In this document: positions 18,509 through 28,443 of the stretch, piece after piece
How the letters are laid out: each line of letters starts with the position of its first letter
Position numbering within the stretch: position 1 is the stretch's first letter
Origin: G963676095 sp963676095
GTDB lineage: Bacteria > Bacteroidota > Bacteroidia > Bacteroidales > Prolixibacteraceae
Length of the DNA stretch: 64,000 bases
Direction: 5' to 3'
NCBI GenBank assembly: GCA_963676095.1
Contig: OY781040.1
Span: forward strand, 2,542,001 to 2,606,000
Notes under the pieces: generated by a model
What the model was told of the DNA's origin: nothing
What the model saw: only the letters and a program-made list of their open reading frames with translations
Databases searched by the model: none
Position numbers and translations under genes: made by a program

Positions 18509-20194
18509 TTAATTATCGATACAATCAAACTGGTAGGCACCAAGCACGTTACAATTGTTGTCGATATAATAAAGGTTTAACGTGTATCCATCGGTAGAAG
18601 GAACAAGAAGCACATCGCCGGTTGCAGCCACCCCATCCGCATCGTTATTCGATGTAATGGTAGGACTGAAAGACAGAGCGGTTGAAGAATCTACATTGCC
18701 TGTAAATATTGACATGCTGGTCACGTCGTACAAATACAGCTGGGTTGGCAGTCCCCATTGCGGGAAGAACGAGGTAGAGCACATGGCCAGGTAACTGGCA
18801 CCATTAAATTCTTTTACATCCAGGCAGTTGTTATTGTAAGCCCAGGCATTCCCGTCGCTTTGAGCATCGAGATAGGCAGAAGCCGACGTTCCTTTCATGT
18901 AATAAAGGATATCCTCATCATAGAAGGAGGTAAAGTAGCCACCTGTTGAACTCGTTGTCGCGTAAACGACATCAGAACAAACGATATCATCATCCCAGGA
19001 ACCAATCCCTGACATGGCGACCACTTCCGGACTACCAACAACACCCGAACTTACTACCCAGCGTACAAAGCTGCTCGACCCACTACCATTTAACGAAGCC
19101 GTAATAATCGCATCCGAATCAATACTTCCCTGCACGGAAACCTTGCTTCCTATGGAATAGCCGGTAGCATTTGCATACGACAGCAACAGACTCGGTGACT
19201 TGGTTACAGAAGAAGTGCTGTAAATTTTGAATGTGCTTCCACTGGCAGCATAGTCGCAAATCAGCAAATGATTATTCAGGTCATTGGTCACGCAACCCGT
19301 ACCACTAGCTGATCCCAGCGTGATAGACCCGATCTTTGATCCTGTTATCCGGTTGAAATAGATAGGGGCTGTTCCATCACCCATGCTTACAATCAAGTAA
19401 TTTCCAATAGCGGCAAGTGAAGCATTATTGTCTTCAGAATAAGACAACCCGTAATCGGTGAAATTAAGTGTCCAAAGTTCCTCTTCGCTATCTTCATTAT
19501 AGCCATAGCTGATTTTGTCCGGAGCCGACTTTGACACGGTATAGGTCGAAGTTGTTCCATCCTGTGCAGTAACAGTGAACTGGGTTTCATCATTCAAGTC
19601 AAACGTAGAAGTAGAATCGGGGCTCATTGTTGCATGAGGCGAAAGTTTGTATTCAATATTCACAGAAGACAGGTCTTCCGTTGTAACCAACGAGATCGTT
19701 TTGTTATCCTCATCAATCGTTCCCGTTATCGCAGACCTTCCTGTGGACTCGTCTTCGGGAATCGAGAAATAAGTAATCGAACAGCCGCTCAGCTTTTTGA
19801 TTTCTCCGGTAATACAAATCTGGGTTTTTTCCCCATTCCCGTTTGTGAAGGTAAAATAATTCTTCTGGGTCAGATCAAGCACCCCAAGTCCTGGAGAAAT
19901 CGAGCAGTTGTCATCAATCGAGGCAACCACCCGCATCTTTGTAATTGATGCGGTATCATCACTTTCCTCAGGATAATAATAAGGAACCTCGATAACAATA
20001 TCGGAAGACAAATCGGTAACTGTTGAATCGATAAATTCAGCATCGGTATTATCATCGACAAAATAGGCCGTGACGCTGTTAATTCCAGAACTGCTACTTG
20101 AAGAAATAATTTCTTCTGGCTCCTGGCATCCGGCAACAAACCCGATGATCCCGATTATTAATAGTTTTATATAGTTCTCCATGTTTTTTATCAT
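18509..20194 (-). CDS. DUF5018-containing surface lipoprotein (SusE-position glycan-binding candidate)
   Basis: 561 residues. Signal ends at lipobox VAGC (C23 from M1; a start at M5 is also possible), followed by a Ser run. Two tandem DUF5018-type beta domains (about 35-230) contain the repeated pattern of strands around FTFTNGNGEKTQI and FTVTAQDGTTSTYTVSKS. The C-terminal 330 residues look like a beta-propeller-type region (NYLIVSMGDG, HLLICDY, SYLAMCSTS). It sits just behind SusD, where PULs usually encode a surface glycan-binding protein; I infer that role. Confidence 0.82.
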   Translation of the reverse strand: MIKNMENYIKLLIIGIIGFVAGCQEPEEIISSSSSSGINSVTAYFVDDNTDAEFIDSTVTDLSSDIVIEVPYYYPEESDDTASITKMRVVASIDDNCSISPGLGVLDLTQKNYFTFTNGNGEKTQICITGEIKKLSGCSITYFSIPEDESTGRSAITGTIDEDNKTISLVTTEDLSSVNIEYKLSPHATMSPDSTSTFDLNDETQFTVTAQDGTTSTYTVSKSAPDKISYGYNEDSEEELWTLNFTDYGLSYSEDNNASLAAIGNYLIVSMGDGTAPIYFNRITGSKIGSITLGSASGTGCVTNDLNNHLLICDYAASGSTFKIYSTSSVTKSPSLLLSYANATGYSIGSKVSVQGSIDSDAIITASLNGSGSSSFVRWVVSSGVVGSPEVVAMSGIGSWDDDIVCSDVVYATTSSTGGYFTSFYDEDILYYMKGTSASAYLDAQSDGNAWAYNNNCLDVKEFNGASYLAMCSTSFFPQWGLPTQLYLYDVTSMSIFTGNVDSSTALSFSPTITSNNDADGVAATGDVLLVPSTDGYTLNLYYIDNNCNVLGAYQFDCIDN

Positions 20195-20209
20195 TTTTTA
20201 GTTATCCGA

Positions 20210-20255
20210 TGGAACGAACCCGACAATCAAAATTCGATGCTCCTTGTTCGCTCCA
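20210..20255 (-). repeat. Imperfect inverted repeat between susD and the DUF5018 gene
   Basis: TGGAACGAAC (20210-20219) and GTTCGCTCCA (20246-20255) pair at 9 of 10 positions across a 26-nt loop in the 77-bp gap. There is no T-run, so it is more likely an mRNA-stabilising or processing stem than a terminator. Confidence 0.4.
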
Positions 20256-20271
20256 TGCTGATTCTTTACAA

Positions 20272-21939
20272 CTATTGCCATTCAGTATATTGCTGTATAG
20301 CCGAATTGTTCTCCAACTCTTCTTCGGGAAGAGGTATCTGGTAGAGTTTTTCCGGGTAATAACGGTCCTGAAGATCGCAATCAACATAAGTATAAGTAAA
20401 CGAATCATCATCGTTTTTGACAATCTTTAAACCATGTACCCGTGATTCATTATATTCGGAAACCCCTAGTTCCCAACGTCTCATGTCCCAAAAAAGCTGT
20501 CCTTCGAATGCCAGTTCAACTTTACGTTCCTGGCGAATGGCGTCAAACAGGTCATCTCCCGACTGATCAGTATAAGGAAGTCCAACCCTGGAACGGATTT
20601 CTCTGATTGCATCATTGGCATCATCCTCATCATCGGTTTCATAGCAAGCCTCTGCATAATTAAGCAGTACCTCTGCATAACGAACTGCAATCCAAGGTTG
20701 CGTACTGGCTGTGGTTTCAGACAGATCATGATCTTCATCGATCAGCTTACGCAGGTAATACCCGGTTGTCGTGCGTCCTGCAGGAGAGGTAGTCACGCTA
20801 TACTGGCACCATCCGTCAGTTCCGTCAACGTAAGGTTCAATGGTCCGGTCCTTCCAGGAAGCCCCGTTATATAGAATACTAGCCTGGAAACGCGGTTCAA
20901 GCTCGTCATAAGGAGGAGTGTCTGTCGTTCCCGAGGTCGTGTGCCAGGTTGACCAGTCGGGGAAACCGCCGGTATCAGCAAGTTCATAAGACTCAACCAT
21001 TTCCTGGGTTGGCGTTCCAAGTCCTCCCTGTTGGATCCCATCGTCTCCTCCCGGAGAAAATTCATCGTCAAAATCGTGATAAATACCACTGGCATCATAG
21101 TCATATTCCAAAATGGCCTCCGTGTTTCCATCGGCCCCTGAACCAAAAGCATCGGCGTAATCGTCCATCAGCGAGTACAAATTCAGGTTCATAACAGAAT
21201 CTGCAGCAGCCTTTGCAATATCCCACCGTTCGGCATAAAGCATAGCCCTCGAAAGAAACGCGTATGCTGCACCCTTGGTAATACGTCCGAAATCGCTTGA
21301 ATCCCATTCTTTAGGCAAATCATTACCTGCATCTTCCAGGTCGCTTTCTACCATATCCCAACCTTCATCTTCGGTACTTAACGCGGTGTTTGCTTTATAA
21401 TTACTAAGGTCTTCATCATACAAGATGACTTCCTTATACCGCTTCATCAATTCAAAATACAGGAAGCCCCTGAAAAATTGAAGCTGCCCCATGTATTCGG
21501 CTGTTGTCTCCGTATCAAAGTCGCCATATGCTTTCAGGTTGCTAATGGCAACATTTACCTCGGTAATGTATTCATACAAATCAGACCAGGCACCTAAATC
21601 ATAGGAAGTCCAGGTTGCCGTTTTGGTGGTTGCATACATAAACCGGTTACAACGATCCATATGTGTCGCGTTGGTCTTGGAACCGTACTTCAACGTTTCC
21701 GTAAACCCTTCGGTTAGACCATCAACAGACTGCCCGATATCAAACTGTCCATACACGCTGATTATTTTATAAAAATCATTTATGGCCAACTGGGCATATT
21801 CCTCATTACTCCAAACCAGCTTATCCGAAACGCTGTCTGTAGGTGTTAAATCAAGAAATTTATTACAACCGGCAAGGGCAATCATGAAACCGAACGCCGC
21901 GATACCAGGTATTATTTTGTTTATATATTTCATTTTCAT
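20272..21939 (-). CDS. SusD/RagB-family nutrient-binding outer membrane lipoprotein
   Basis: 555 residues with lipobox ALAGC (C25) and the SusD start CNKFLDLTPTDSVSD. Family landmarks: AEYMGQLQFFRGFLYFELMKRYKEV, ITKGAAYAFLSRAMLYAERW and the C-terminal RQERKVELAFEGQLFWDMRRWELG. It caps the SusC channel and binds the glycan at the surface. It follows susC by 21 bp. An acidic, Asp/Glu-rich loop region lies near 395-460, including ETDDEDDANDA. Confidence 0.95.
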   Translation of the reverse strand: MKMKYINKIIPGIAAFGFMIALAGCNKFLDLTPTDSVSDKLVWSNEEYAQLAINDFYKIISVYGQFDIGQSVDGLTEGFTETLKYGSKTNATHMDRCNRFMYATTKTATWTSYDLGAWSDLYEYITEVNVAISNLKAYGDFDTETTAEYMGQLQFFRGFLYFELMKRYKEVILYDEDLSNYKANTALSTEDEGWDMVESDLEDAGNDLPKEWDSSDFGRITKGAAYAFLSRAMLYAERWDIAKAAADSVMNLNLYSLMDDYADAFGSGADGNTEAILEYDYDASGIYHDFDDEFSPGGDDGIQQGGLGTPTQEMVESYELADTGGFPDWSTWHTTSGTTDTPPYDELEPRFQASILYNGASWKDRTIEPYVDGTDGWCQYSVTTSPAGRTTTGYYLRKLIDEDHDLSETTASTQPWIAVRYAEVLLNYAEACYETDDEDDANDAIREIRSRVGLPYTDQSGDDLFDAIRQERKVELAFEGQLFWDMRRWELGVSEYNESRVHGLKIVKNDDDSFTYTYVDCDLQDRYYPEKLYQIPLPEEELENNSAIQQYTEWQ

Positions 21940-21960
21940 TGGATTTAAGAGTAAACAACA

Positions 21961-24900
21961 CTAAAACGAAAGTGTAACACCAGCCATAAAAGTTCTCTGC
22001 TGAGGATAATATCCATTGTTTACAGTAGGAGACTCCGGGTCGATTCCCTCAGGGAGACCTGAAAGAGTCAACAAGTTCGATCCTTCAACATAAATCCTTA
22101 ATTTTTGTATCCCGATGTTATCCAAAACTGTTTTCGGAAGGCTATAGCCAATCTGGGTTGATTTCAGTCTTAGATACTTCCCATCCCTAAACCAAAAAGT
22201 AGAAGCCAGTCCATTGTTATTGTGAGGATCATTCACGGTTAACCGGGGATAAGTTCCACTGGTATGGTCCGGTCTCCATGCATTCTCGATCAGGTAACGG
22301 GGAGAGTTTCCACCTTCTTTAAAGGACTGGGTATAAATCGTGTTATCGTCATATCCATTATAATAGGTCCCTGTTAGGGAGACATCACAAATCGCAGCAC
22401 CGGTAAGCTGTACATTCATATCGAATCCTCTCCAGCTACCCGACAGGTTTAATCCACCAACCAGTCTCGGGGTATTTGATTTTCCATCATAGGCTTTATC
22501 CTGGTATTCGACCACGCCATCCCCATTGATATCCACGTATTTTATATCCCCGGCACGCGGTTCCTCGCCAAAAGGCCAGGGAGAAGTTTCAATCTCGTCA
22601 TCGCTCTGGTAAAGCCCATCTGTTTTCCAGCCCAGTTTTGAGCCAACCGCTTTCCCGGTTAACTTCTGATAATCGGGAGTTTCAGAACTATCCGGGTATC
22701 TCAACCAACGGCTCTCGGCATAGGTCAGGTTAAAACCAACATTATACCGGAATGTATTTGGACCACTTCCCACGTGATTGGAATGGGTCAGCGAAATTTC
22801 GAAGCCACGACCATCAACTTTCGAGTAATTTTCATAGGTTGGATAATAGCCGCCCATCGAAGGAGGATAGCTTGAATCCATTGAGGTAAGGATGTCATAA
22901 GTATAAGTATAGAAGCCATCCAGCGTGACATTCAGGAGCCCCTTCCACATGGTCAGGTCAAACCCGGCATTATAAGACAAGGTACGTTCCCAGGAAAGAT
23001 TCGTATTCGCGTACTCATCTGTTTGAAGCGTACTGGCAAGAGATCCGCCAATAACCTGATCACTCGAAAATTCATATTTATTCATGTATTCATAAGCATC
23101 GACATCGTCATTTCCCAGCATTCCAACAGAAGCCCGAAGTTTCAGGTTATCGATAAATGAAAATTGTTTCATGAAGTTTTCGTTGGAAATCCGCCATCCT
23201 GCAGAGAAAGAAGGGAAGAACCCCCATCGTTTCTTTTCCCCGAAAAATTTATAAGATCCATCGTAACGTCCCGCGAATTCGGCCAAGTATGTATCTTTAA
23301 AATCATAACGGATACGGGTAACATACCCTGCGGTGCGGGTGTGATCGCTTGAACCGGAAATCGGGCTGTCTGCTGCCTGGGCATAGTCCAGTTCATCAAG
23401 CGTTTCAAAAACAGTACTCGTGCTTTTGCCATAAGCAGCAAAGCTACTACTCCGGTAATCCCTGATTTCCAACAAAGCCATGGCATCAATATGGTGATTG
23501 CCCGCAATCGTGGTTTTATAGTTGATGCTTCCCTGTCCATCCAGCTGGGTATTTTCAGACAACCCTTCGCCTAAACTATAATAGGTAACCCCACGAGGAT
23601 CGATTACTTCATCATAGGTAATGTCAGAAGATGTTGACTCTGGCATATAGCCAATCATAACATAGTAAGGTGTATCCAGGTTCTTCGACCTGGTCGATTC
23701 ATAGTCGCAGGCAGCAGTAAGCTTAAAGTTCAGCCCTTTTACCCAGGGTACATCATATTGCAGCATGAGGTTCGACTGCAAATCCAATGTTTTGCTCTTG
23801 TACTTTCCAGATTCATTAATTGCAGCAAGCGGGCTATTCGGCTGGTCACTGGCATTAGGTGTAGCCGTGTACATGCCGTCATATTTCACGGGCAGATAAG
23901 GATGCATCCCAATAGCCTGGTTAACAATGGTCATCCAGGAATCGCCATCTTCCCCGGAAGATCCAGCTTCATAACCGGGCCTGCTTGTCTGACCAAGTTG
24001 TGCGGCCATTCCCAGCGAAAATTTCCAATTTTGGGCAAACTCAGACTCGATATTGGTCCTGAGGTTATAACGGTCGTAATCAAAGTTATTAATATTCCCG
24101 CATTGATCCATATATCCCAGGGAAGTAAAATAAGTCATTTTATCGGTCCCCCCCTGAACGGTAACATTATGCTTTTGGGTCTTACCTGTTCCAAAAACCT
24201 TGTCCATCCAGTTTGTATTCCCCCAACCATCGGAATCATCACCGTTTTTCATTTTTTCGATTTCATCTTCGGTGAAAACCACGTCATCACCATCCATCTC
24301 CAGACCTTTATTATAGTAATAGACAAAATCAGGTCCATTCAGGAATTCCGGGAAGTTTGCGTTTCTAGAGATTCCAAAGGAACCGTCATATGTAATTTGC
24401 GTTTCCCCTTTATGACCTTTTTTGGTGGTGATAATAATCACACCGCCAGCTCCTTTTAATCCATAAACAGCAGCGGCAGCACCATCTTTTAAAACAGAAA
24501 CCGATTCGATATCATTCGGATCAATTTCATCAATCGAACGAGGAATCCCATCTACAATATAAGTTGGCGTGTAAATAGATCCCCGAATCGTCAGGCTGGC
24601 ACCATCCTCTCCCGGCTGACCGGATGTCTGCACGGATTGGATACCAGGAAGACGTCCTCCCAAAACACTGGTGATGTTCGTGGCCGGAGTAGTCAGCAGG
24701 TCATCCCCTTTTATCTGGGAAACTGCACCGACCAATGAAGCTTTCTTCTGGGTCCCGTACCCAACGGCGACAATTTCATCCAGACCTATAGTTTCCTCTT
24801 TCATGGTTACATTAACGGTTTCTTTTCCCCCAACCGGAATTTCGATCGTTTTCATTCCAACAAAAGAAAAAATCAGCACAGGGTTAACCCCCAGGTCTTC

Positions 24901-25203
24901 CAATTCAAAATTTCCCTCAGAGTCGGTAATCGTACCTTTTGCCGTTCCTTTTACGGCAACTGTTACTCCAGGAATAGGCTTGTCGTTCACATCGATAACT
25001 CTCCCGTGAACTTTTCCTTGTTGCTGCGGGTCTTCCTGAACAGAGAAGGCTATGCCTGCTCCGGGAGAAGCCTTACCTTCTGGCCGGGCAAAAGCATGCC
25101 CTAAGCAAAACATAAAGGAAAAAACAGTCAACAGGAATGCTGTTAATAAAGCATGCCGATTCATTCCAGGAGAAACAGAATTCATCCTTCGAACTTTTTC
25201 CAT
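21961..25203 (-). CDS. SusC/RagA-family TonB-dependent outer membrane transporter
   Basis: 1080 residues. After an N-terminal signal (hydrophobic stretch about 18-40) comes a carboxypeptidase-regulatory-like beta domain (VHGRVIDVNDKPIPGVTVAVKG, about 64-140). Next are the TonB-box-type EIVAVGYGTQKK, a plug domain (VLGGRLPGIQSVQTSGQPG, TYIVDGIPRS, VLKDGAAAAVYG) and a large beta-barrel ending in YFPQQRTFMAGVTLSF-type strands with terminal F. It imports oligosaccharides with SusD. It is the first gene of the minus-strand PUL operon, behind a 760-bp divergent regulatory region. Confidence 0.96.
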   Translation of the reverse strand: MEKVRRMNSVSPGMNRHALLTAFLLTVFSFMFCLGHAFARPEGKASPGAGIAFSVQEDPQQQGKVHGRVIDVNDKPIPGVTVAVKGTAKGTITDSEGNFELEDLGVNPVLIFSFVGMKTIEIPVGGKETVNVTMKEETIGLDEIVAVGYGTQKKASLVGAVSQIKGDDLLTTPATNITSVLGGRLPGIQSVQTSGQPGEDGASLTIRGSIYTPTYIVDGIPRSIDEIDPNDIESVSVLKDGAAAAVYGLKGAGGVIIITTKKGHKGETQITYDGSFGISRNANFPEFLNGPDFVYYYNKGLEMDGDDVVFTEDEIEKMKNGDDSDGWGNTNWMDKVFGTGKTQKHNVTVQGGTDKMTYFTSLGYMDQCGNINNFDYDRYNLRTNIESEFAQNWKFSLGMAAQLGQTSRPGYEAGSSGEDGDSWMTIVNQAIGMHPYLPVKYDGMYTATPNASDQPNSPLAAINESGKYKSKTLDLQSNLMLQYDVPWVKGLNFKLTAACDYESTRSKNLDTPYYVMIGYMPESTSSDITYDEVIDPRGVTYYSLGEGLSENTQLDGQGSINYKTTIAGNHHIDAMALLEIRDYRSSSFAAYGKSTSTVFETLDELDYAQAADSPISGSSDHTRTAGYVTRIRYDFKDTYLAEFAGRYDGSYKFFGEKKRWGFFPSFSAGWRISNENFMKQFSFIDNLKLRASVGMLGNDDVDAYEYMNKYEFSSDQVIGGSLASTLQTDEYANTNLSWERTLSYNAGFDLTMWKGLLNVTLDGFYTYTYDILTSMDSSYPPSMGGYYPTYENYSKVDGRGFEISLTHSNHVGSGPNTFRYNVGFNLTYAESRWLRYPDSSETPDYQKLTGKAVGSKLGWKTDGLYQSDDEIETSPWPFGEEPRAGDIKYVDINGDGVVEYQDKAYDGKSNTPRLVGGLNLSGSWRGFDMNVQLTGAAICDVSLTGTYYNGYDDNTIYTQSFKEGGNSPRYLIENAWRPDHTSGTYPRLTVNDPHNNNGLASTFWFRDGKYLRLKSTQIGYSLPKTVLDNIGIQKLRIYVEGSNLLTLSGLPEGIDPESPTVNNGYYPQQRTFMAGVTLSF

Positions 25204-25472
25204 AATTTATTGAGTTTGAATTTTTACTATATGATCTAATTTCTTCAGCAGTCGTACTTTTTGGAGTGATACACTAAATCATCTTACATAGGCTCGGCTT
25301 TTTTCTTGTTAATCAAATTACTTATCCACAACGACTCATCAAGTCTTTACGAATAGCAGAAGACACCTTGCTTTCATTGTTAACTCACCCTTCCTCCCAT
25401 AGCAAGCAGGAAGTAAAACTAACTGCAAAACCGATAGTCGCAACATCTATTAAGTACCAGGTTTATTCCCTC

Positions 25473-25509
25473 TTAATAATATTTGTAAAAATACACAAAT
25501 TATTATTAA
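25473..25509. promoter_or_regulatory. Long inverted repeat, operator candidate
   Basis: TTAATAATATTTGT (25473-25486) and ACAAATTATTATTAA (25495-25509) are reverse complements except for one extra base, around the 8-nt spacer AAAAATAC. Arms this long with a short spacer suit a dimeric regulator such as the ROK protein of this locus. Confidence 0.45.
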
Positions 25510-25838
25510 CTCCAATTTTTTATTAAAATTTTTTAAAATAAAATTACACATTCATAAATAATATGAAGAATTATCTATAAAACTACAATCAGCAAACACA
25601 GTCACAAAATATTAAAAAACAATTAGATAAACAACAAAACATTAAATAGCCCATTATATATCATTTCAAAAAAGTCACGACATCGAAAAATAAAAAATAA
25701 AACAAAAGAATACAAATAAGTGAAAAACAATTGATTGATCAATAAAAAATAAAACCGTCCTAATAAATATAAAATTATTATACTTAAAATCGATAATTAT
25801 TAAATTTTTTTATTTTATTTTGTGCATAGATTGAAAAC

Positions 25839-25865
25839 ATTGGATTATTAAGAGTATAATCCAAT
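25839..25865. promoter_or_regulatory. Perfect 10-bp dyad upstream of the AGE operon
   Basis: ATTGGATTAT and ATAATCCAAT are perfect reverse complements with a 7-nt spacer, about 100 bp before the AGE start and just after the near-consensus -7 box at 25815-25822. Placement near the expected transcription start suggests an operator. Confidence 0.45.
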
Positions 25866-25878
25866 AAAAACAAAACGC

Positions 25879-25925
25879 TTCAGCTTTGAAAGCCTTTCTG
25901 CTTTCTCCAATAGTGCAAAGCTGAA
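25879..25925 (+). promoter_or_regulatory. Nested hairpin in the predicted leader of the AGE operon
   Basis: Outer stem TTCAGCTTTG / CAAAGCTGAA (10 bp, perfect). Inside it, a second stem GAAAGC / GCTTTC (6 bp) closes a 6-nt loop and shares GA/G bases with the outer arm, so the two may be alternatives. It lies 37 bp before the AGE ATG and could act as RNA structure or as a DNA operator. Confidence 0.45.
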
Positions 25926-25962
25926 AAAGAAGGATATATAATAAATTTTAATATACGCAAAA

Positions 25963-27180
25963 ATGGAGATTACACTACTGGATAAATATGCCAGTCAGTA
26001 TGAAACTGAACTGCTTGGAAACATCATCCCTTTTTGGATGAACTACTCTGCCGATAAAAAATTCGGAGGATATTTTACCTGCCTTACCCGCACAGGCAAC
26101 ATCTATGACACAGATAAATTTATTTGGCTCCAGGGGCGGGAAGTATGGATGTTCTCCATGCTCTACAACAAGGTTGAAAAAAGGAAGGAATGGCTCGACA
26201 TGGCACTACTGGGAGCTGAGTTTATGAAAAAATACGGCAGGGACGAAAAGGGAAACTGGTATTTTTCACTAACCCGGGAGGGAAAACCACTTATCCAGGC
26301 ATACAATATATTCTCGGACTGCTTTGCAGCCATGGCTTTCGGCGAGCTTTACAAAGCAACAAATGAAAAAGGGTATAAACAAATAGCAATCGATACCTAT
26401 AATAATATACTAAAAAGACAAAAAGAACCGAAAGGAATCTATGAGAAGCGCTACCCCGGAACAAGACCACTGACAAGTTTTGCTCTCCCCATGATCCTGT
26501 GTAACCTGTCTCTGACCCTGGGCGATATTCTGGGCGACCAGATGATCGATGAAATAGTAAACGGACTGGTCAACAATATTATAGATAACTTTTATCAGAA
26601 AGAATACGGCTTAATCGTGGAAAACATCTCGCCCGATGGCAAGTTTGTTGACTGCTTCGAAGGCCGGCAGGTAAATCCGGGACATATTAACGAATCCATG
26701 TGGTTCCTTCTCGACATCGGCGTGAGATATAACAACAGGGAACTGATTGGCCAAGTGGAAGAAATATTGCTCCGAACCACAGAATACGGCTGGGATAAAG
26801 AATTCGGAGGAATCTTTTACTTCATGGACATCAAAGGACATCCTCAGCCCCAACTCGAATGGGACCAAAAACTGTGGTGGGTCCATCTGGAATCATTGAT
26901 AGCAATGGCGAAATGCTATAAACTGACCGGCAACAAACAGTGCAAAGACTGGTTTGAAAAACTTCAGGAATATACCTGGAAGCATTTCAAAGACCCTGAT
27001 TACGGAGAATGGTACGGCTACCTTAATCGCCAGGGGGAACCATTGCTGACACTAAAAGGTGGCAAATGGAAAGGATGTTTCCACGTTCCAAGGGCTATGT
27101 TCCAGCTATGGAAAATATTATCGGAACCCGCCATAAACGGCAACGGAAGTGTACCCGTGCAAAAAAAAGCAGAGTTCTAG
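25963..27180 (+). CDS. AGE-family (N-acylglucosamine 2-epimerase-like) sugar epimerase
   Basis: 405 residues, the normal length of the (alpha/alpha)6-barrel AGE family. Recognisable stretches are FGGYFTCLTRTGNIYDTDKFIWLQGREVW (near 30-65), PGHINESMWFLLDIG (about 240) and KLWWVHLESLIAMAKCY (about 305). Members interconvert GlcNAc and ManNAc, or epimerise/isomerise glucose, mannose or cellobiose; the substrate is not readable here. No signal peptide, so it acts in the cytosol after import. It is the first gene of the plus-strand half of the PUL. Confidence 0.9.
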   Translation: MEITLLDKYASQYETELLGNIIPFWMNYSADKKFGGYFTCLTRTGNIYDTDKFIWLQGREVWMFSMLYNKVEKRKEWLDMALLGAEFMKKYGRDEKGNWYFSLTREGKPLIQAYNIFSDCFAAMAFGELYKATNEKGYKQIAIDTYNNILKRQKEPKGIYEKRYPGTRPLTSFALPMILCNLSLTLGDILGDQMIDEIVNGLVNNIIDNFYQKEYGLIVENISPDGKFVDCFEGRQVNPGHINESMWFLLDIGVRYNNRELIGQVEEILLRTTEYGWDKEFGGIFYFMDIKGHPQPQLEWDQKLWWVHLESLIAMAKCYKLTGNKQCKDWFEKLQEYTWKHFKDPDYGEWYGYLNRQGEPLLTLKGGKWKGCFHVPRAMFQLWKILSEPAINGNGSVPVQKKAEF

Positions 27181-27257
27181 ACCACACGTATTTCAACGAA
27201 AATGTAATTTTAGGACAGGAATTCAGGTGGCTTTTAATTTTAAAAAAACAGTGAATC

Positions 27258-28352
27258 ATGAACGACAGACAAAACAACCGACGCGATTTTTTAAAGAAGT
27301 TATCAGTAGCCGGAGCACTGACAGTAGGAGGAACAGAGCTGCTCCACGCTGCCGGCACAAATGAACCGGCTTCAAGACACCGGAAAGAAGGCAACCACCT
27401 GATTATCCCCGAAGCAAACGGACTAAAGATTACAGGAACATTCCTTGACGAGATTTCTCACGATATTCCTCATCAGAACTGGGGAGAAAAGGAATGGGAC
27501 CGGGACTTTCAACACATGAAGAACATCGGTATCGATACGGTGATCATGATCCGGTCGGGGTATAGAAAGTTCATCACCTATCCCTCTGCCTATCTGCTGG
27601 GGAAAGGCTGCTACAAACCTTCCGTTGACCTGCTGGACTTATTTTTGCGTCTTGCCGAAAAATACCACATGAAATTTTTCTTTGGTTTGTATGATTCAGG
27701 CCGGTACTGGGATACCGGCGACATGTCGTGGGAAATAGAAGACAACAAATACGTGATCGACGAGGTCTGGAAAAATTACGGGAGTCGGTATAAAAGTTTC
27801 CAGGGATGGTATATCAGCGGGGAAATAAGCCGCAAAACAAAGGGTGCCATTAGTGCCTTTCATGCCATGGGCAAGCAATGTAAGGATATTTCCAATGGAC
27901 TACCTACATTTATATCTCCATGGATTGATGGTAAAAAAGCTGTTGCTGCTGCCTCCGACCAGCTAACAAAAAGCGATGCCGTTTCGGTTCAGGAGCACGA
28001 AAAAGAATGGAATGAAATATTTGACGGGATCCATGATGTGGTTGACGCCTGCGCATTTCAAGATGGCCATATCGACTATGATGAACTTGATGCCTTCTTC
28101 TCGGTAAACAAAAAGATGGCCGACAAGTACGGGATGCAATGCTGGACCAATGCAGAAACCTTCGACCGGGATATGCCTATCCATTTTTTTCCGATCAAAT
28201 TCGACAAACTGCGGTTGAAACTGGAAGCAGCAAAACGTGCCGGATACGACAAAGGAATCACCTTCGAGTTCTCCCACTTTATGAGTCCGCAATCAGCATA
28301 TATGCAAGCCGGGCATTTATATGACCGTTACAGAGAATATTTTAATATCTAA
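27258..28352 (+). CDS. Tat-exported DUF4434 TIM-barrel protein (putative glycosidase)
   Basis: 364 residues. The N-terminus NRRDFLKKLSVAGALTVGG is a twin-arginine signal, so it is exported folded. The body fits DUF4434: LKITGTFLDEISHDIPHQNW, DFQHMKNIGIDTVIMIRSGY, YHMKFFFGLYDSG and WYISGEISRK (a Glu at the end of a strand, possible catalytic acid). DUF4434 belongs to the glycosidase-type TIM barrels but has little biochemistry. The gene lies between AGE and the sugar transporter. Confidence 0.82.
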   Translation: MNDRQNNRRDFLKKLSVAGALTVGGTELLHAAGTNEPASRHRKEGNHLIIPEANGLKITGTFLDEISHDIPHQNWGEKEWDRDFQHMKNIGIDTVIMIRSGYRKFITYPSAYLLGKGCYKPSVDLLDLFLRLAEKYHMKFFFGLYDSGRYWDTGDMSWEIEDNKYVIDEVWKNYGSRYKSFQGWYISGEISRKTKGAISAFHAMGKQCKDISNGLPTFISPWIDGKKAVAAASDQLTKSDAVSVQEHEKEWNEIFDGIHDVVDACAFQDGHIDYDELDAFFSVNKKMADKYGMQCWTNAETFDRDMPIHFFPIKFDKLRLKLEAAKRAGYDKGITFEFSHFMSPQSAYMQAGHLYDRYREYFNI

Positions 28353-28443
28353 TACCGCAAAAACGAACCACGAGAGTTATTTCTTTCCACACAAAAGGAT
28401 GATTATAATGGCAAGTTTTGTGAGCAACTAAAAAACAATTTAC

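Larger units (their letters stand above)
25204..25962. promoter_or_regulatory. Long AT-rich divergent control region between susC and the AGE epimerase
   Basis: No gene is visible in these 759 bp. The stretch must hold the promoters of both halves of the PUL. No exact TAnnTTTG box is found; the best near match for the plus strand is TTATTTTG at 25815-25822. Three dyad symmetries stand out (25473-25509, 25839-25865, 25879-25925; listed separately). The middle 300 bp is extremely A+T-rich, which fits a bendable or easily melted region. Confidence 0.6.

Noticed and set aside
23758..24459. 233-codon plus-strand ORF inside susC
   Set aside because: Antisense shadow of a clear SusC coding region.
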